DNA of 64,000 bases from Mesaphorura yosii (lineage: Eukaryota; Arthropoda; Collembola; Poduromorpha; Tullbergiidae), in assembly GCA_009869945.1 (NCBI GenBank), contig WIXG01000020.1:371538-435537 (forward strand), given 5' to 3'. The position numbers were made by a program, and so were the translations under genes. The notes under the pieces are model-generated. The model saw only the letters and a list, made by a program, of their open reading frames with translations, did no database searches and was not told the origin of the DNA. This document shows, piece by piece, positions 1 through 13,348 of this stretch (its first letter is position 1; each line of letters starts with the position of its first letter).

Positions 1-3000
1 TGAGTTGAGTGTCAGAATGCCATGATTCAAGACGAACGAAGGAAATTCATACTTAAACCGTGCAAGCAGCGCCTGCCATTCATTTTACGGCACAGCCAAA
101 GCCCCATCCGTAGCCGTCGTAGCCACACTTTGTGTGAATGATGTTCAACTTCTGTGCGCGCACATATCTGATTACTGCTCCTCCGTGGAGAACGAGTGCT
201 GTTATACTGCTAATAATTATAATTAAGACAGTGCAATGTGATTATAATATCTTGATTAGTGAGTTGACCTGCTTTCAACTCGCGAAGATGCTTCTGCCTC
301 GTATCATTATGTTCTGTTATGAAGATGTATTTCACTGGCACATTCCCATAATTTGGCAGACGTGTAATTAGCATTGTGTTTACGAACATAATGCCATTTC
401 ATGAATTACATAATCTCGAAATTACAAATGGCGCGTATTTCTGCAAGTGCATTGCAATAATCGAAATACAGTCGCAGTCGCACTAGTGGGCATGAAGAAG
501 CATGTACTCAGTTATCTGGAAATGTCAAATCTTTATCGCTTCGCTGGCACAGCGGCCTCTTTTAAAGATTTTGGATTGTCGAGGACGAAGACAAGCAGCT
601 TAATCAACACAACACTTCAAACACAATTTTGCAAGTGTAAATCAGTTACTTTATAATTTTCGCCACCAAAGACACGACAAATCGTGAGGCGCTTAAACTC
701 TTTCGTCTGTGATGAGTGACTCGCGTTATTATTTTAAAATGGGCAACAAAGGAAGAGGCGAAAGAGAAAGGAAATTGTAAATTGCAAAAAGATGATGAAG
801 ACAAATGTTTTGTAACAATATCCAAAGGATGCGCTATTCATAATTAGTAACATGATTACTAGCTTCATTCGTCCTCAGAACTCGGCTGCTTGCAAAATCC
901 GACCCAAAATTCCTGTTGATCTGTTTATAATTACATCTTCGTCGGAATTCATCTGTGTAATGCATCTTGATGAAGTCCAATCCATCCCACTCGGTACAAT
1001 ACAGAAATTATAACGGACGTAATTAGCGATATTATATTATGTCATACTCCATGTCCATTCGAATCAATCTTTGGGGTTTTAATCATATTGTTTCTTACAT
1101 CTCAGAAGAGAATCGAGAAGAGAAGCCCATTGCGGTCAACGAAAATGGCAAAGCGGCCATAATTTTTGTATTGCACTCGATTGCAGCAATCCACGCAAGG
1201 AGCAAGTTACGACTGACTCACGTTTTCTCGTCAGAGGTCTACCATGATCAATAAACAATTCTAAATATTTGTGCAACTTCTTCGTCAGTGACATCAACCA
1301 CCAAATTAATTCTGAAAACAAATTTATTGTGTGTCCCATTCAAAAATATTCAAGACCACGACGAGTCGAGTTGGAGTTATGTGTCAGGCTTAATTGAATT
1401 TGTGCCTTGCGCGTTTGTGTTTGCAATGCAATGCTCTTGATCCCCTTTCAGACTTTTTTAGCGAATAATTTATAGGCCAAGAATGGTGCACGAATTCCTC
1501 AGCAACGCGTACGCAACAGCAGAAGTGAAACAGGCTCCGGTACCGCGAAGCATCACGCCAGTGTAATTTATAGCGAGGCGAATGCCAGCAAGATGATCAT
1601 GATTGTGTACGAGACAATATGCGCATGTAATTTAATGAACACGACGTTTCACTGCCATAAAAAACAAACCCTTTCCTCGTTGTCAATTTTACAATTATTG
1701 CCAATTGAACGTGTCAACTCTTATTTACTGCGTGCGATTTAAACGCAGGATTCAATTCAGCACTTTTACGGCATGAAAAACAGCACGGGCTACACACACG
1801 CGTGCCACGGACATGTCAGCGGCCCGCAGCAGCAGCTCCTTCCTGTAATTTAATTCGCATGAGCATTATTTTACTTTTTTAAACGGTGAAGTATTTATCT
1901 GACAAAAAGATTACATGATGTATGGGCGAATACGAAACACTAAGCGAAAAGGAAAATAACATCTTCGGAAATAGGAAGTGAATTGCCAAAAAACGAAAAC
2001 AAAATTGCCGAGTCTTCCATTAATTGTCGTATTTCACGAATTTTGAAGCCATTCCTAGTCCTTAATTTTATAGCCTCTGATTTAGTTTGATGTTTTAAAA
2101 TAAAAAGGCGATGAAAGGATTCACAAAACTCAGGCGTTTAGAAACAGGATTAGAAGTGATCCCATTTTACGACTTCGGAAGATTACTACCTCGTTGTCGA
2201 CACATTAAAATCTTGTTCGGCCGTTGAGAGTCGAGTTCCCATTACAGAAGAGACTCAAATCAGACATGCGACCAAATTGCAGTGCTTCTAGTGAGTGTGT
2301 AGGCAGAAGAAGCTGGGATTTACCATCGCATTTCGCATGCAAGCTCCTTAAATTCCCCAGTTTTTGCTTATTACCTGCAAATTGTAAGGCCTGTGAACCC
2401 GTACTCTAAATTTCTTCCTAAGCATGTCATCTTTGGCGTTTGGCGCTGACAATTCTCAGACTTCATACTGTTCATAAAGACCGTCGCCGCTAACCGTGGG
2501 AACTATTTTAATCAAATGCAAAGTACGCCCGATCATGTTCAATTCGGTTCTCTAGCTTGATTTAACCATCACAAAACTTAACTATGAACGGTGCTTCACT
2601 CAACTTGTGGCTATTAAACCATGCCAATTTTCAATCGCTATCGCTACTCCGCGCTTGGCACTTGCAGTGGACTTAACTTCCGACTTTCGCTGCTCTGGCA
2701 AAAATGTCAATTTGGGAAGCACCACGCAGAACGGCTGCAACAGCGCAGCAGCTTTGTGATAGATGATAATAAACAAGGTCAATGTTCACTGAACAGGAAA
2801 GTTAAAAGTCAGCATAACAAAATATAGCAAACGTTGCAACAATATCCGTACAACAAAAAGATTCAGGGTAGATGAAGCATGAACTCTGAAGAAATTGGTT
2901 GCCAAAGTCAAAGTCCCCTTAGTCCCGAGACTCTTTTACGTATTCAAAACGCCGATTCCTCTTTAAAAATTTCGAAGAGTCTCAAAAATTTACCATGAAC

Positions 3001-6000
3001 AACAACTTTTGCAGACTCAACACATTGTCAATGCAAAGGCGTAAAAGTAAATCGTCAATCCGAAGACAGACCGTTCGCACTTTCATGAGTCAGTGACTCA
3101 TCGTCACAGATTTCACAATATTTACGAGTTACGGGTGCTGGCGACGCGAATCGGCTGACAAGCTACAAAATACAAAATATGGCAATTTTAATCTAACAAA
3201 GATAAATAAATCAAACAGGGACTTTACGAGTAAAAACAAACCAAACATGCAGCACTACAATTTGGCTTCCTCTTGTCGTCAGGTCGCCTGCTAAGCTCAC
3301 TACTTCACGTCGCTTGTTCGAAAGCATTGCATTTAATCACAATTCAATTCACACGTCACGCAGACCAGTCGCAGTCACTGCAGATTGCAGATTAAACGGA
3401 AATCAATACTGTAAATGACAATTCACAGGATACGCACTCTCACCGTGTTTTGGTTTGCATCTACTTCCCTTTAAATTAATGCTGACGAAAATCTCAAATC
3501 TGTGCTCTTACTTTGCTTTAGAAATGTAGTACTCATCACAAACATTGTCATGTGCAATAATTCATTGGAAAATCTCATTTTTCCTGAACAAGAATACGTT
3601 TAAAACTGCTCGTGGCGTCCTCAAGACTAAGTACGCAATTACGATAATGAATTACGGAGATTAATGGGAACTAATTTCCTAAACTGCGGGAACGCGGAAC
3701 GTGCAACGTGTACAAACAATTCCGCCATTAATGACTAAAATGTTAGAACCTCATTTAAGCGCAAGTTTGTTGGCTCGAAGGACAAATTGGCGTACCTTCC
3801 AAGATTCGTTGACAGAATGCTGAATAGTAGCAATGGCACCAAATTAAGTTTCGAGTAATTATCTTGCAGTTTTACGTTGTTAAAAAGTTCCAAGTCAATA
3901 AGTCGCACGGCACTTTTCGTTTACGTGAACTGCGTCAACAATTTATGTGATATGCTGCCTTGAAAACTTCCAGGTCGCAACTGATAAATGTCACCAATAA
4001 TTTACAGGAAGGAGATTTAAGTTAAGATTACTCACATTTAAGACTGCCTGTTTTGGTGAGCTCATACAGGCTAAAACTTCACTTCCATGCACTGTGTGCG
4101 TGAGACCAACTGAGACTCGCGCGAGATTGCAGCTACATGACTTCCTTCCTCACAGGACGGAGATTTGCGAGAGACTGAGTCAGGATCAGGATTGAGGGCA
4201 AGCTGATACAAAACTCGTACAGCAACAGCATGCTAGCTGCTAGCACGCACGTTCGGCTCGGCTCAGCTCAGCTCTACACACGCACTTGACGTTGTTGCAT
4301 GCTGCAGAAATCCACGCCTGGCATCTGCAACACATGCCAAGCCATAGCTACATATGCAGTACGTGCTAACATCGGTTCGACAACAAAAACTCGCACAAAA
4401 TGCAACAAGATTTACGAATTTGTAAAAAAAATAACATTTGGAATCAAAACATGCTAAAGTTTAGGAAAATGAGTCTTACTCTGAAGACTCCCGTGAGTCT
4501 GTGTCTGGTCCCAATATAGGAGCTCGTGCTCCTGTTATTTTTGTAAACACTGCGAGTGCAGATTCGAATGTAGTTCTGCTCTTCTGAAGTAAGTTTTAGT
4601 TTATGGGTAACTTAATTTTTGCAGGTTGAGTCAAGTCTTTGGACAAACAGAAAAACGCTGATGCTGAACAGGGAGTCAGGATTAACGATTCTTCGTTCTT
4701 GAGCCCTCCATTTTTAAAAAAAGCTAATATGCTTCAAGATGAATTACGAGTAGCAAAAATGACAACAATGGAAATAAAAGTGCTTGGTTGAGATTGTTGG
4801 CAGAAATCACAATATTTTGAAGAAACTAGTGCAAGCTTTGGGTAATCTCGCCTCAAAATGTTGCGTTGCAAAGAAATAAGAAAAAAAGAGGAAGTTCGAA
4901 TTACGGTTAAAATATATTTACGCTACACTTTGTAAATGATAAACAGGATTGCAAATATTCTGCAATGCGGCGGGATGCAGTTCTACTCTGATAATAGCAT
5001 GCTAATCCTGTGAATTTCGCTCAGTGCCTAATGCATGGCTTTGACCATTGATCTTGGTTTTACTGTACTGTCAACCACGCGGCGGTGGTCGTCAGGTTTA
5101 CAGTGAACTTTTACCCTAGAAAATCAGTTCCACCGCCTCTTCGTTTCCCACAGAGGAAGAATTGTGAATATGGATGCATTGAAGGCTGCGAATACACTAT
5201 GCTGAGAGGAAGATGCAGAAAATGCGTACTTGAGGTTTCTGTAATGATTGCAGTCTTCGCTCAATCAGGAAATTGCGTGCGAATCCTTGTTTAAGGTGTC
5301 AATTTCTCAGGCTGAAGCGGAAGTGCCTCATTTCTGCATTTTTATGAGGACATCAGTCTGGATCTATAAAAGCTTTCGAGAATTGTTAACAAGTTTTCAG
5401 CGTTTGACTCGTTGGTGATTGTGATTCATGGTTCGCTAATTTCTGAATCTTACGCTCGGTTCCGCCGAACGTACTTGTCAATAAAAGAGCTATTAAATGA
5501 ACAACTTTATTTATGGGTGTGTCGTAGAAGCTGACGTGCGAATGACTGTCGAATTAGCGCTGTTTCTGATTCATTCAAGTGCTATTCATTCAAACGTGGC
5601 TCCTGGACCACCAAAGTGGCATGGCAAGGCTGGTTTGGTCTTATTTACGGCTGCAACATGCGATATTTTTATTAAGTGTCAAAGTCCCATCTTTTCCTTC
5701 ATGACTTGGTCTCATTTCAGTGTGGTACATGGTAAATTTGTCTAATATCGCAACATGCCGAAACGCATCAGGCATAGTGCATTAATGATTAAGTCAATTG
5801 TGTGTATTGCCGCCCATGGGACGCGTGTTCATGGCAGAATTCTGGCAACTGACTCGACTGAGCACAAATGTATATGAATGTGTGACGTGTGAATCAATGA
5901 GCCAGCAAATAGGCTCACTAACATGTTAGATTCCGAAATATTCGATTGACTTCTTTAGTCAATGAATTGACGTTACAAGGAATTGGGTAAGGACTGCAAA

Positions 6001-8510
6001 ATTATCTCTCGGTAATGTACGAACGTACAAATAAATACAAAGAACTGTAACAGAAAATGCTGAGAACACTCGAGAACGATGTTCCTTGTCGTACTACACA
6101 AATTGCCTCACTTTAGCGGATGGTGGCTTTCAGTGAATAAATATTTACAAAAAATGTAGTAATTTATGAAGCAGGCAAGTCAGTAAGTCGTCCTCATTTG
6201 GATCATACCGGCTTTCTTTCGATCGCTTTGCTGAAATTGGTTCACTCGAGTAAACTCTTTAGTCCACGTCCGTCATCCGTCGTCCATTTACTGCAAATTT
6301 TGTATGACATGCTACCATTATTTTAGCCACGAGGCACTCACGTCTTCAATTTAAATCTCCTTTTTCGTTTTTGCATCGTAAAACTTTTACCAGCCTCAGC
6401 AGAAGCTGCAGTTAAATAAATACACAGCAGCCGTGTCGAGATTAATGCACAATTTCTTTAAACGTGTGCGTCTCGCGACTTGTCATACAAACTGTAATTT
6501 ATGCTGCTTTAATAACAAGGCTCAGTTCGTAAACCGAGTTCATCTCGGGCTTCTTATAAGGAAGTTGCGCTTCTCTTTTGTGAGTCTTCTCTTTCTCGCG
6601 GAGGCTTCCGATAGCTTCTGAAAGCAAATTGACAAAGTAAACTAGCGTCAAAGTTCATTCCGGACTCATCGATCTTGTTGTAAGGCTAAAGACAAATTCA
6701 TAACGTCTTGGCTTAGGCTTGGCTTCCGTGGCGAAGAAATCGGGACGACGACTGGCAATGGCTGCCGACGACTTTGAACACGATTTCTACATTAAGACGC
6801 GAGAAGAAACAAAACAAACAATTCTGACAACAGATTATTTTCCGCCCTCAAAGCCGCGCAGTCGTTGTTCTTCGCTGAACACTCTCCAATTTGCAGAATT
6901 TAGGAAAAGTGTGTAAAAACGATGACTTTGCGCTCAAGCAACATCAATTATATTGTAATCTCATTTTTTCAGGCATTTTTTTACCTGAGCTCAGCCTTTC
7001 CTTACCCCAATAACGTGTGATCTGCCTCGAGATTATGATGGAGTATGCCCAAACTGAGTGAGGACACGTACTTCCTCTACTTATGCTAACAACGTGTTAA
7101 TAGGAAGTTAAGCACTTCAGCTCGGTTTAATAAAACCAAAATTAAAGGACTACTTTCTGAAAGATTATCGTCGTGGCTTCATCATCGTCATTATCTTCAA
7201 TGAATACACACTCTCGTGCGTGCGGTTTCTTGGAATAGAAAACTTGGCAATTATTCTGTCTCGTTGAGCCTGTGTGCTAAACTTCGGTCTCGTACTTCTT
7301 GCTCACCGATGAAACTGTAATGCACGTACGACGACGGCAATGACTGTCTGCTAAGATGACTGTGACCTCTTTCCGGTAGATGAAATTAGAACTTGTATAT
7401 TTACATACGATACCATACACCACAAGTAAAATGAGCCATTTATACACTCAAGCTTCTCTACGCAATGTTTTGAGGTAAAAAAAAATAGCGCTAAAGTATC
7501 CAATTATTTTGTTGTCTGGTTTGGCACTTGGCAGAACTTGTCAATTTCATTCCTGCACTTATTTTCTGTTCGAAATGCGTTCACCTACAAATCGCTGCTG
7601 CTGCTTTATCGAATTTTATTTTTAAAAACTTCCAACTACTTTTCCATGGGAAAACAAATTAATATTTTCACACATTGTATAGGCCATTATTGTAGGCCAG
7701 AAGAGAGAAGAAAGGAAGAATTGAGATGTTCTCCTACTCATCAAACATTGCATAGACCGATTCGTCAAGAACTTGGTGCATTTTATGCAAATTACAGTTG
7801 AGCAAGCCTTGCTTAGCCCTTGAAATAAGTCGACCGTTCGTACTTCACATATCATTAACTTGATACACAAATTAATTTTGAACGGGGCTTATTTACATGA
7901 GAGCAGTCAAGACTCATTAATCACCAAAGGGATGTATTGAATTTTAGTCGGAGCCTGCTTCGATGTGAATGAGGTCACTCAGTACTAATAAACTGCAAAT
8001 TTAAGAAAGATAATTAGAGTCTGTATGCACTTGTCGCAACCGCAAGCAAGAAACTTCAGAAATTCAAACACATTTTAACGGCCTGAATTGAAATATTAAC
8101 ATTTCTTGCAGTTAGCGTAATTCTATGATCCATTAGTCCAAAGTTGGTAGACTCTGACTTCCTCGATTCCCAATAAATTGAAATTGTGCAAGTGATTGTT
8201 CGACAATGCATTTGCTCGAGTTAGTGCAGAGCAAAATTTGTCTGCACCTTTCAACATCTTCCTCTCACAATTTCATGAATGGACAAATTGCGTGTTTAAG
8301 GATTGTTCCGCTCTTTAATGATCGTTAGAGACTCCTGCTCGCAATGTAGCAAAAAGAAAAAAGAGTTGAAACTTACAATTTCGCATGAAATCGCATCATT
8401 TTTTGTTTATGTTTCTCATCAATTTTTGAAGGGTATCACGAAAATCTTTGGAAAATGACAATAACTCGTGGCTGAAAGTTTCATCTTCATTTTATTACCT
8501 GCTCGGGAAA

Positions 8511-8528
8511 CATCATCATCATCATCAT
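8511..8528. repeat. (CAT)6 microsatellite
   Basis: Six perfect CAT units in non-coding DNA. No gene context is visible. Confidence 0.9.
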
Positions 8529-11500
8529 TTCTCAAATGAATGACAATATCAGCCAAGTTTCACTTTCAAAAAGAGCCTTGCAATGATTGGTTGAAGTACC
8601 ATTTCACACGCGCTTGCGTTACTACATTTTAGTTGCAGGTAATCGCATATGTAACGAATAATCCGAATGTCGTTGCCCGAGAGCGCGAGACTCGACGTCT
8701 GTGACTGGGATAAACGCTAATGACAAAAATGTATTAGGTAATGCCATATTACGACAATCCGTGCACTGTTCGCTCTATGAAGTATGGTAATTGCGCCCGT
8801 GATGAGCTGAATACGTAATCTAAGAAAGGCCAAAGGGTCATGCTTCATGCGGTAAGAAAAATGTGCGTGGACTCAAGATAGAAAGTTTTGCAGATGTACA
8901 CGGCGACGGTTCATTTGATTACGAGCACATCGATATGAGATACCACAGGTTAATTTCTTTAATTGAAACGAGAAATCTACTCGCCATACTCAATAAAGCT
9001 CGAATGACAGAGAATCGTTAACGCGCGCCGTGTGCTCGCATGCCAATTTCAGCAAACTGCAGATGCGATACGAAATTTATTATACTCAGGCAATAAGCGT
9101 GAGATAAACACTGAGATAAGCTGCACACGCAGACGATTGCATAGATATACACACGCAAGTGATAAATTATTCGCCGACACAAGCTAATATTCAAAATATT
9201 TTGCATCTCACACCACCATATCGTGACCAACTGTGTGAATATCAATCTGTCATGTACTAATTACTTTGCAAATACAGAAAGTAAGAGCAGGACGACACGG
9301 AGCAGGGTGATCGATTGAAAGCGAAGTGAGCTCGGTTCTTTATTTAACTTGCCTGTCTTGATGGAGTGCACAAAAGCAAACACGTACACGGCCGAAAAAG
9401 GAATTTCATTCATGTATTGCCTTCTTTCATTGCTAATTAGTATTTAGTTAGTATAAGTAAATTAATTTTTCAGTGTGCGAGAGGCGCATTGTGCAGTACA
9501 ATGATGGGTGCTCGACAGACGGACGGACAGGACGTGTAGTTTCATAATGCATGTATGCCCACGTCGCAATATTTCCATTATTGTCTATTCTTGCCTATTG
9601 ACACATTAATAATGGTAAACTCACAATGCCTACATGAAAAGTAAAGTAACTTTTTGATGACTCATTCCGCCTGGCTGCCACAAGTCAAGTCAAATAGTAC
9701 GTAAATATATTGTTGCCAGTTCATGTTTACCGAGTAAAGTGAAATAATGCTTATTTTGCTTATCATGATTACAATACGACGTATTTGAGCTGAACATTAT
9801 CCGTTTGGACCAAATGGAAATATGAGCATTAATATTGGATATGCTAACATCACCACAGTAAAGTAATGTAATTACTTAAAAATTAGTCGTGAACATTAAA
9901 ACATAATTCTGAGAACTATTTCACGAAAGATAAGCAGGACAGAAATTTCACACGACGTGACATGGGAAGAAGCTAAAGTTGCAAAATCAGTTTTTGGAAT
10001 TATTTAATTGCGATTCCTAAATTGCAAATTAAAATTGCTAACACAATTATTTCAAGTCGATAAGCTCATAATTATACTGGCGTCGTACATTCTACATTAC
10101 CTCAAATTACAGGGCTAAAATGCACTGCAGCAGGTAGTTAAGTGCATTTGCCTCAATATCGCACTGACAGGACGGAAGCAAAAGGCACCTTTGTTTCCTC
10201 GTGCTGTGGATATTACGCAATCAAGCAAGTGAATTTGTACCCAACGCACTTCCGAAGACGAATTCTGACTTTTGACTCATTTCACATGCCATAGACAGTT
10301 GAAAATAGCTAAAATGGGACGGATCTCATAGCAAGTATTTTCAGTTTGAGCCCTTTCTTAAGAAGTCATCATTTTATTATCTCATCACAACGATACTTCT
10401 CTGGCGAGACCGCCTCGACATTCCTCTACTTTATCTCACGCATGTCACATGATTTATTATGTTGCTTCTGCGAATTCTAAAATGATGCGTAAAATTTGCC
10501 AGCATTATCTCGGCAGAAGTGGCGACAGTCGCCAGCACATCAATCAGAGTTTAACCGCAGCTCCAACTAAGGAATCGCGATTTATGCGCAACATTTACAG
10601 CGGATTTCGGCTTCGAAGCCAGGATAAAAATCCAAACATGCATGAGAAACAAAAGTGTAATTTTTACACGTCAGGCTTGCGATTTTGTTGTCATTTGCGA
10701 TGCGAGAGCAGGGCTCAATTCCACCTCAAATTACTTCTCGATAACTGAATCTTCATGACAAGCCGTGAAGACCGAAATCTGAAACTGAAACCTTACATCA
10801 TCGAATTTGTGCAAAATAAGCATTCGATCTCCTTCTGCCTGTGACTCACGAGATTGTCTTAACTGCACTGCACACTGACGACAGGCAAATCTGAATTTGC
10901 CAGCACTCCACACATGACTGCCAAACACATGTAATGGGATAACATAAACACCAGGCGAAACATCCGGTCTTTTTCTTCTCGTAATCGAACTTCCGTTCAG
11001 AGTGTGATTCGTACATGGTTCCTGTACATGCGAGTACAAAGGATCATGCTTCAGGATTTGATTTAAATTCGCATTACATTACGTGAGGTACAAAACCGTG
11101 TCAATACGTACTCAAACATATTGCTTGCTAATAGCAATCGCGAAAATAAAAGCAAACAATAGCAAATATGTAAAGGCTCGTGTTGTTGATCCTTCTGTCC
11201 AATGACACCAGCTCGTGTTGCTGCTATTATGGAGTACATCAACCGTGTGTACACCGGGCTGAGACTGCGACTATGTTAAACTATGCTAATATAAATGAAA
11301 TCTTTAACAGAGATTATGCCCAATTTCATTTTGAGTCAAGGTGAATTGGCATCATTATAAATTAGCGATATCATACTGCATTACGTAATCCATACGTGCG
11401 TGTATTGTTCGAGCTAAGAATAAAAGTATACGTAATGAAAGGCAATAAAATGCTCAAGGAGGGAGTCTTCCGGGCCATATTCGATCAATTTCATCGTAAA

Positions 11501-13329
11501 TCTTTCTGATCGCCACAACTCAAAGTAACGGCATCGCAGTACCCGGTGGCACATGCTTGATTTCACTAATTAAACCACTTTTCACTCTGCTTGCGGCTTT
11601 ACGGCAGCCCGATGTGGTCGGATGGGCGTCAAGAAACCTAAAATTATAACTCTCGAGTCTATAAACTAACCACAGCGTCAACGGGTTGAATGGATTTCCA
11701 CAATCCCGTACGTTTCAGCAGGAGGTTCAAGCAAGCTCAGACAGGCCTATTTATTTTATTACCGCTTTCTTGTTACATAATTATAGCAGGCTTATGTGTG
11801 CGGAATGCATTGAGATGACTATCAGCTTTTCATTCGCACATTCGTAATAATTCGTCTGGCCACTGTTGTGCTGTGCTACAAATTAAAGGAGAAAAAAAGA
11901 ACCAACTTCCGCAATGCTTTCATGCATTAGACACTCGTAAAGCGAACCGGAGATGCTGCAGCGAATTACCTCAAGTGTGAACCCAGTTCCGCAGAATGTG
12001 TAATAGAAACATAATTATTGTGATTTGTGGATCATATAAATTAAATGTCTTAAATGAATATGATACAAAATATGTCGGTGTATTCTTCCTTTCACTGCAC
12101 ATATTTTGTGGAATGAATTAAGGCAAAGCGGAGTATAAACACAATTATAAATACGGTTGGACACAACTGGAGTGAATCAACAGTCCCGTCATGCTTGGTT
12201 TATGCAAAAGTACGTCCGAATGAGAGTTATTAAACCGAGACGTCTACAAAGTCTTTGCACTACAGGCGAGGAGGCTATAGCAAAGGTTTGTTGCGTCCGT
12301 TCAATTTCATTCATTCTACCCTCTCATAACAATATTTCTCCGAATACATTTTCCGTTCAAGTGAACTTATAAAGTAGACAGTCTTTAACTGTAAAATATT
12401 TACGTAATGAGATTTCTTGCGATCATAAGTTAATTGAGCCGATCACGCATTTTGTAATTAGTTTCTGACTGCAATTTTCTGCTCGATTTCACTTGTAAAC
12501 CGCACAATTGAGCCTCTTCCAAGCCTTGATGCGTCTTTTACGCATTTGCATTGCAAGATAGAAGCAATTAAACATGCCTAACGAGAATCATCTGAAGAAT
12601 ACTTCAAATTGTATGAATGGTCGTCTGCCTGACACTCGTCTTTTATTGGTGGCGTAGAAACATGTAATTACGTGTAATTCTCACTCTTCACGAGTGCGGT
12701 TTCATGTTCTACTAAACCTCACATTCTTTGCTGGGCATTTTAATATTCACTTGATCTCGATATGACAAGAATTAGAACTTGGGTTGAAATGTTTGATTTT
12801 GGGTAAGAAACCATCAACATCGACATTACACTGCAGATTTTTGGTCACATTGAGAAACCGCGGTCTGCAATTTGCATAATTAACCAACTTGTTATTGCTG
12901 TCTACTGCAATGGCATGTAAACGACAGATATGCGTGTTAACACCGGACAGTAGGCGTTTGGGTTGAAATTTGGCGCAGGAGTTTCGACATGTCAAAATTA
13001 GTCTGAGGTGCGGTGCGGCGCACCGCAGCTGCAATTGGAATTGCCCCAAACTGAAAAGGCTGAAACTGAACTCAATTTCGATCACATTCTGCCGTCTGAG
13101 AGACCAAAGCAGAGATTTCTAACTGTGAATGTACCAAATTCAGCAACACACTAAATTGTACGGTACGACGGATTTGTAATATTTTACTGTATCATAACAT
13201 GCATTTCAATTATAGTCAGACAATAAAACGAAACAATTTGTAAACATTTAAGTATTATGAAATACTTTCTTAAGAACTCGCTTCATTTGGTAAACTCGCG
13301 CTCGTTTATGACGGCAATGAGGCAGTGAA

Positions 13330-13348
13330 TGAGTGAGTGAGTGAGTGA
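13330..13348. repeat. (TGAG)n microsatellite
   Basis: Nineteen bases of perfect TGAG tetranucleotide repeat, followed by a short GGAT-like run. It lies in the gene-free left part of the window. Confidence 0.9.

Noticed and set aside
8511..8528. CRISPR-like or other ordered repeat arrays
   Set aside because: Only simple microsatellites were seen. No spaced repeats of CRISPR type exist, as expected for an animal genome.
12747..13085. 112-codon minus-strand frame
   Set aside because: Starts at GTG, has no domain, and matches the composition of surrounding non-coding DNA.
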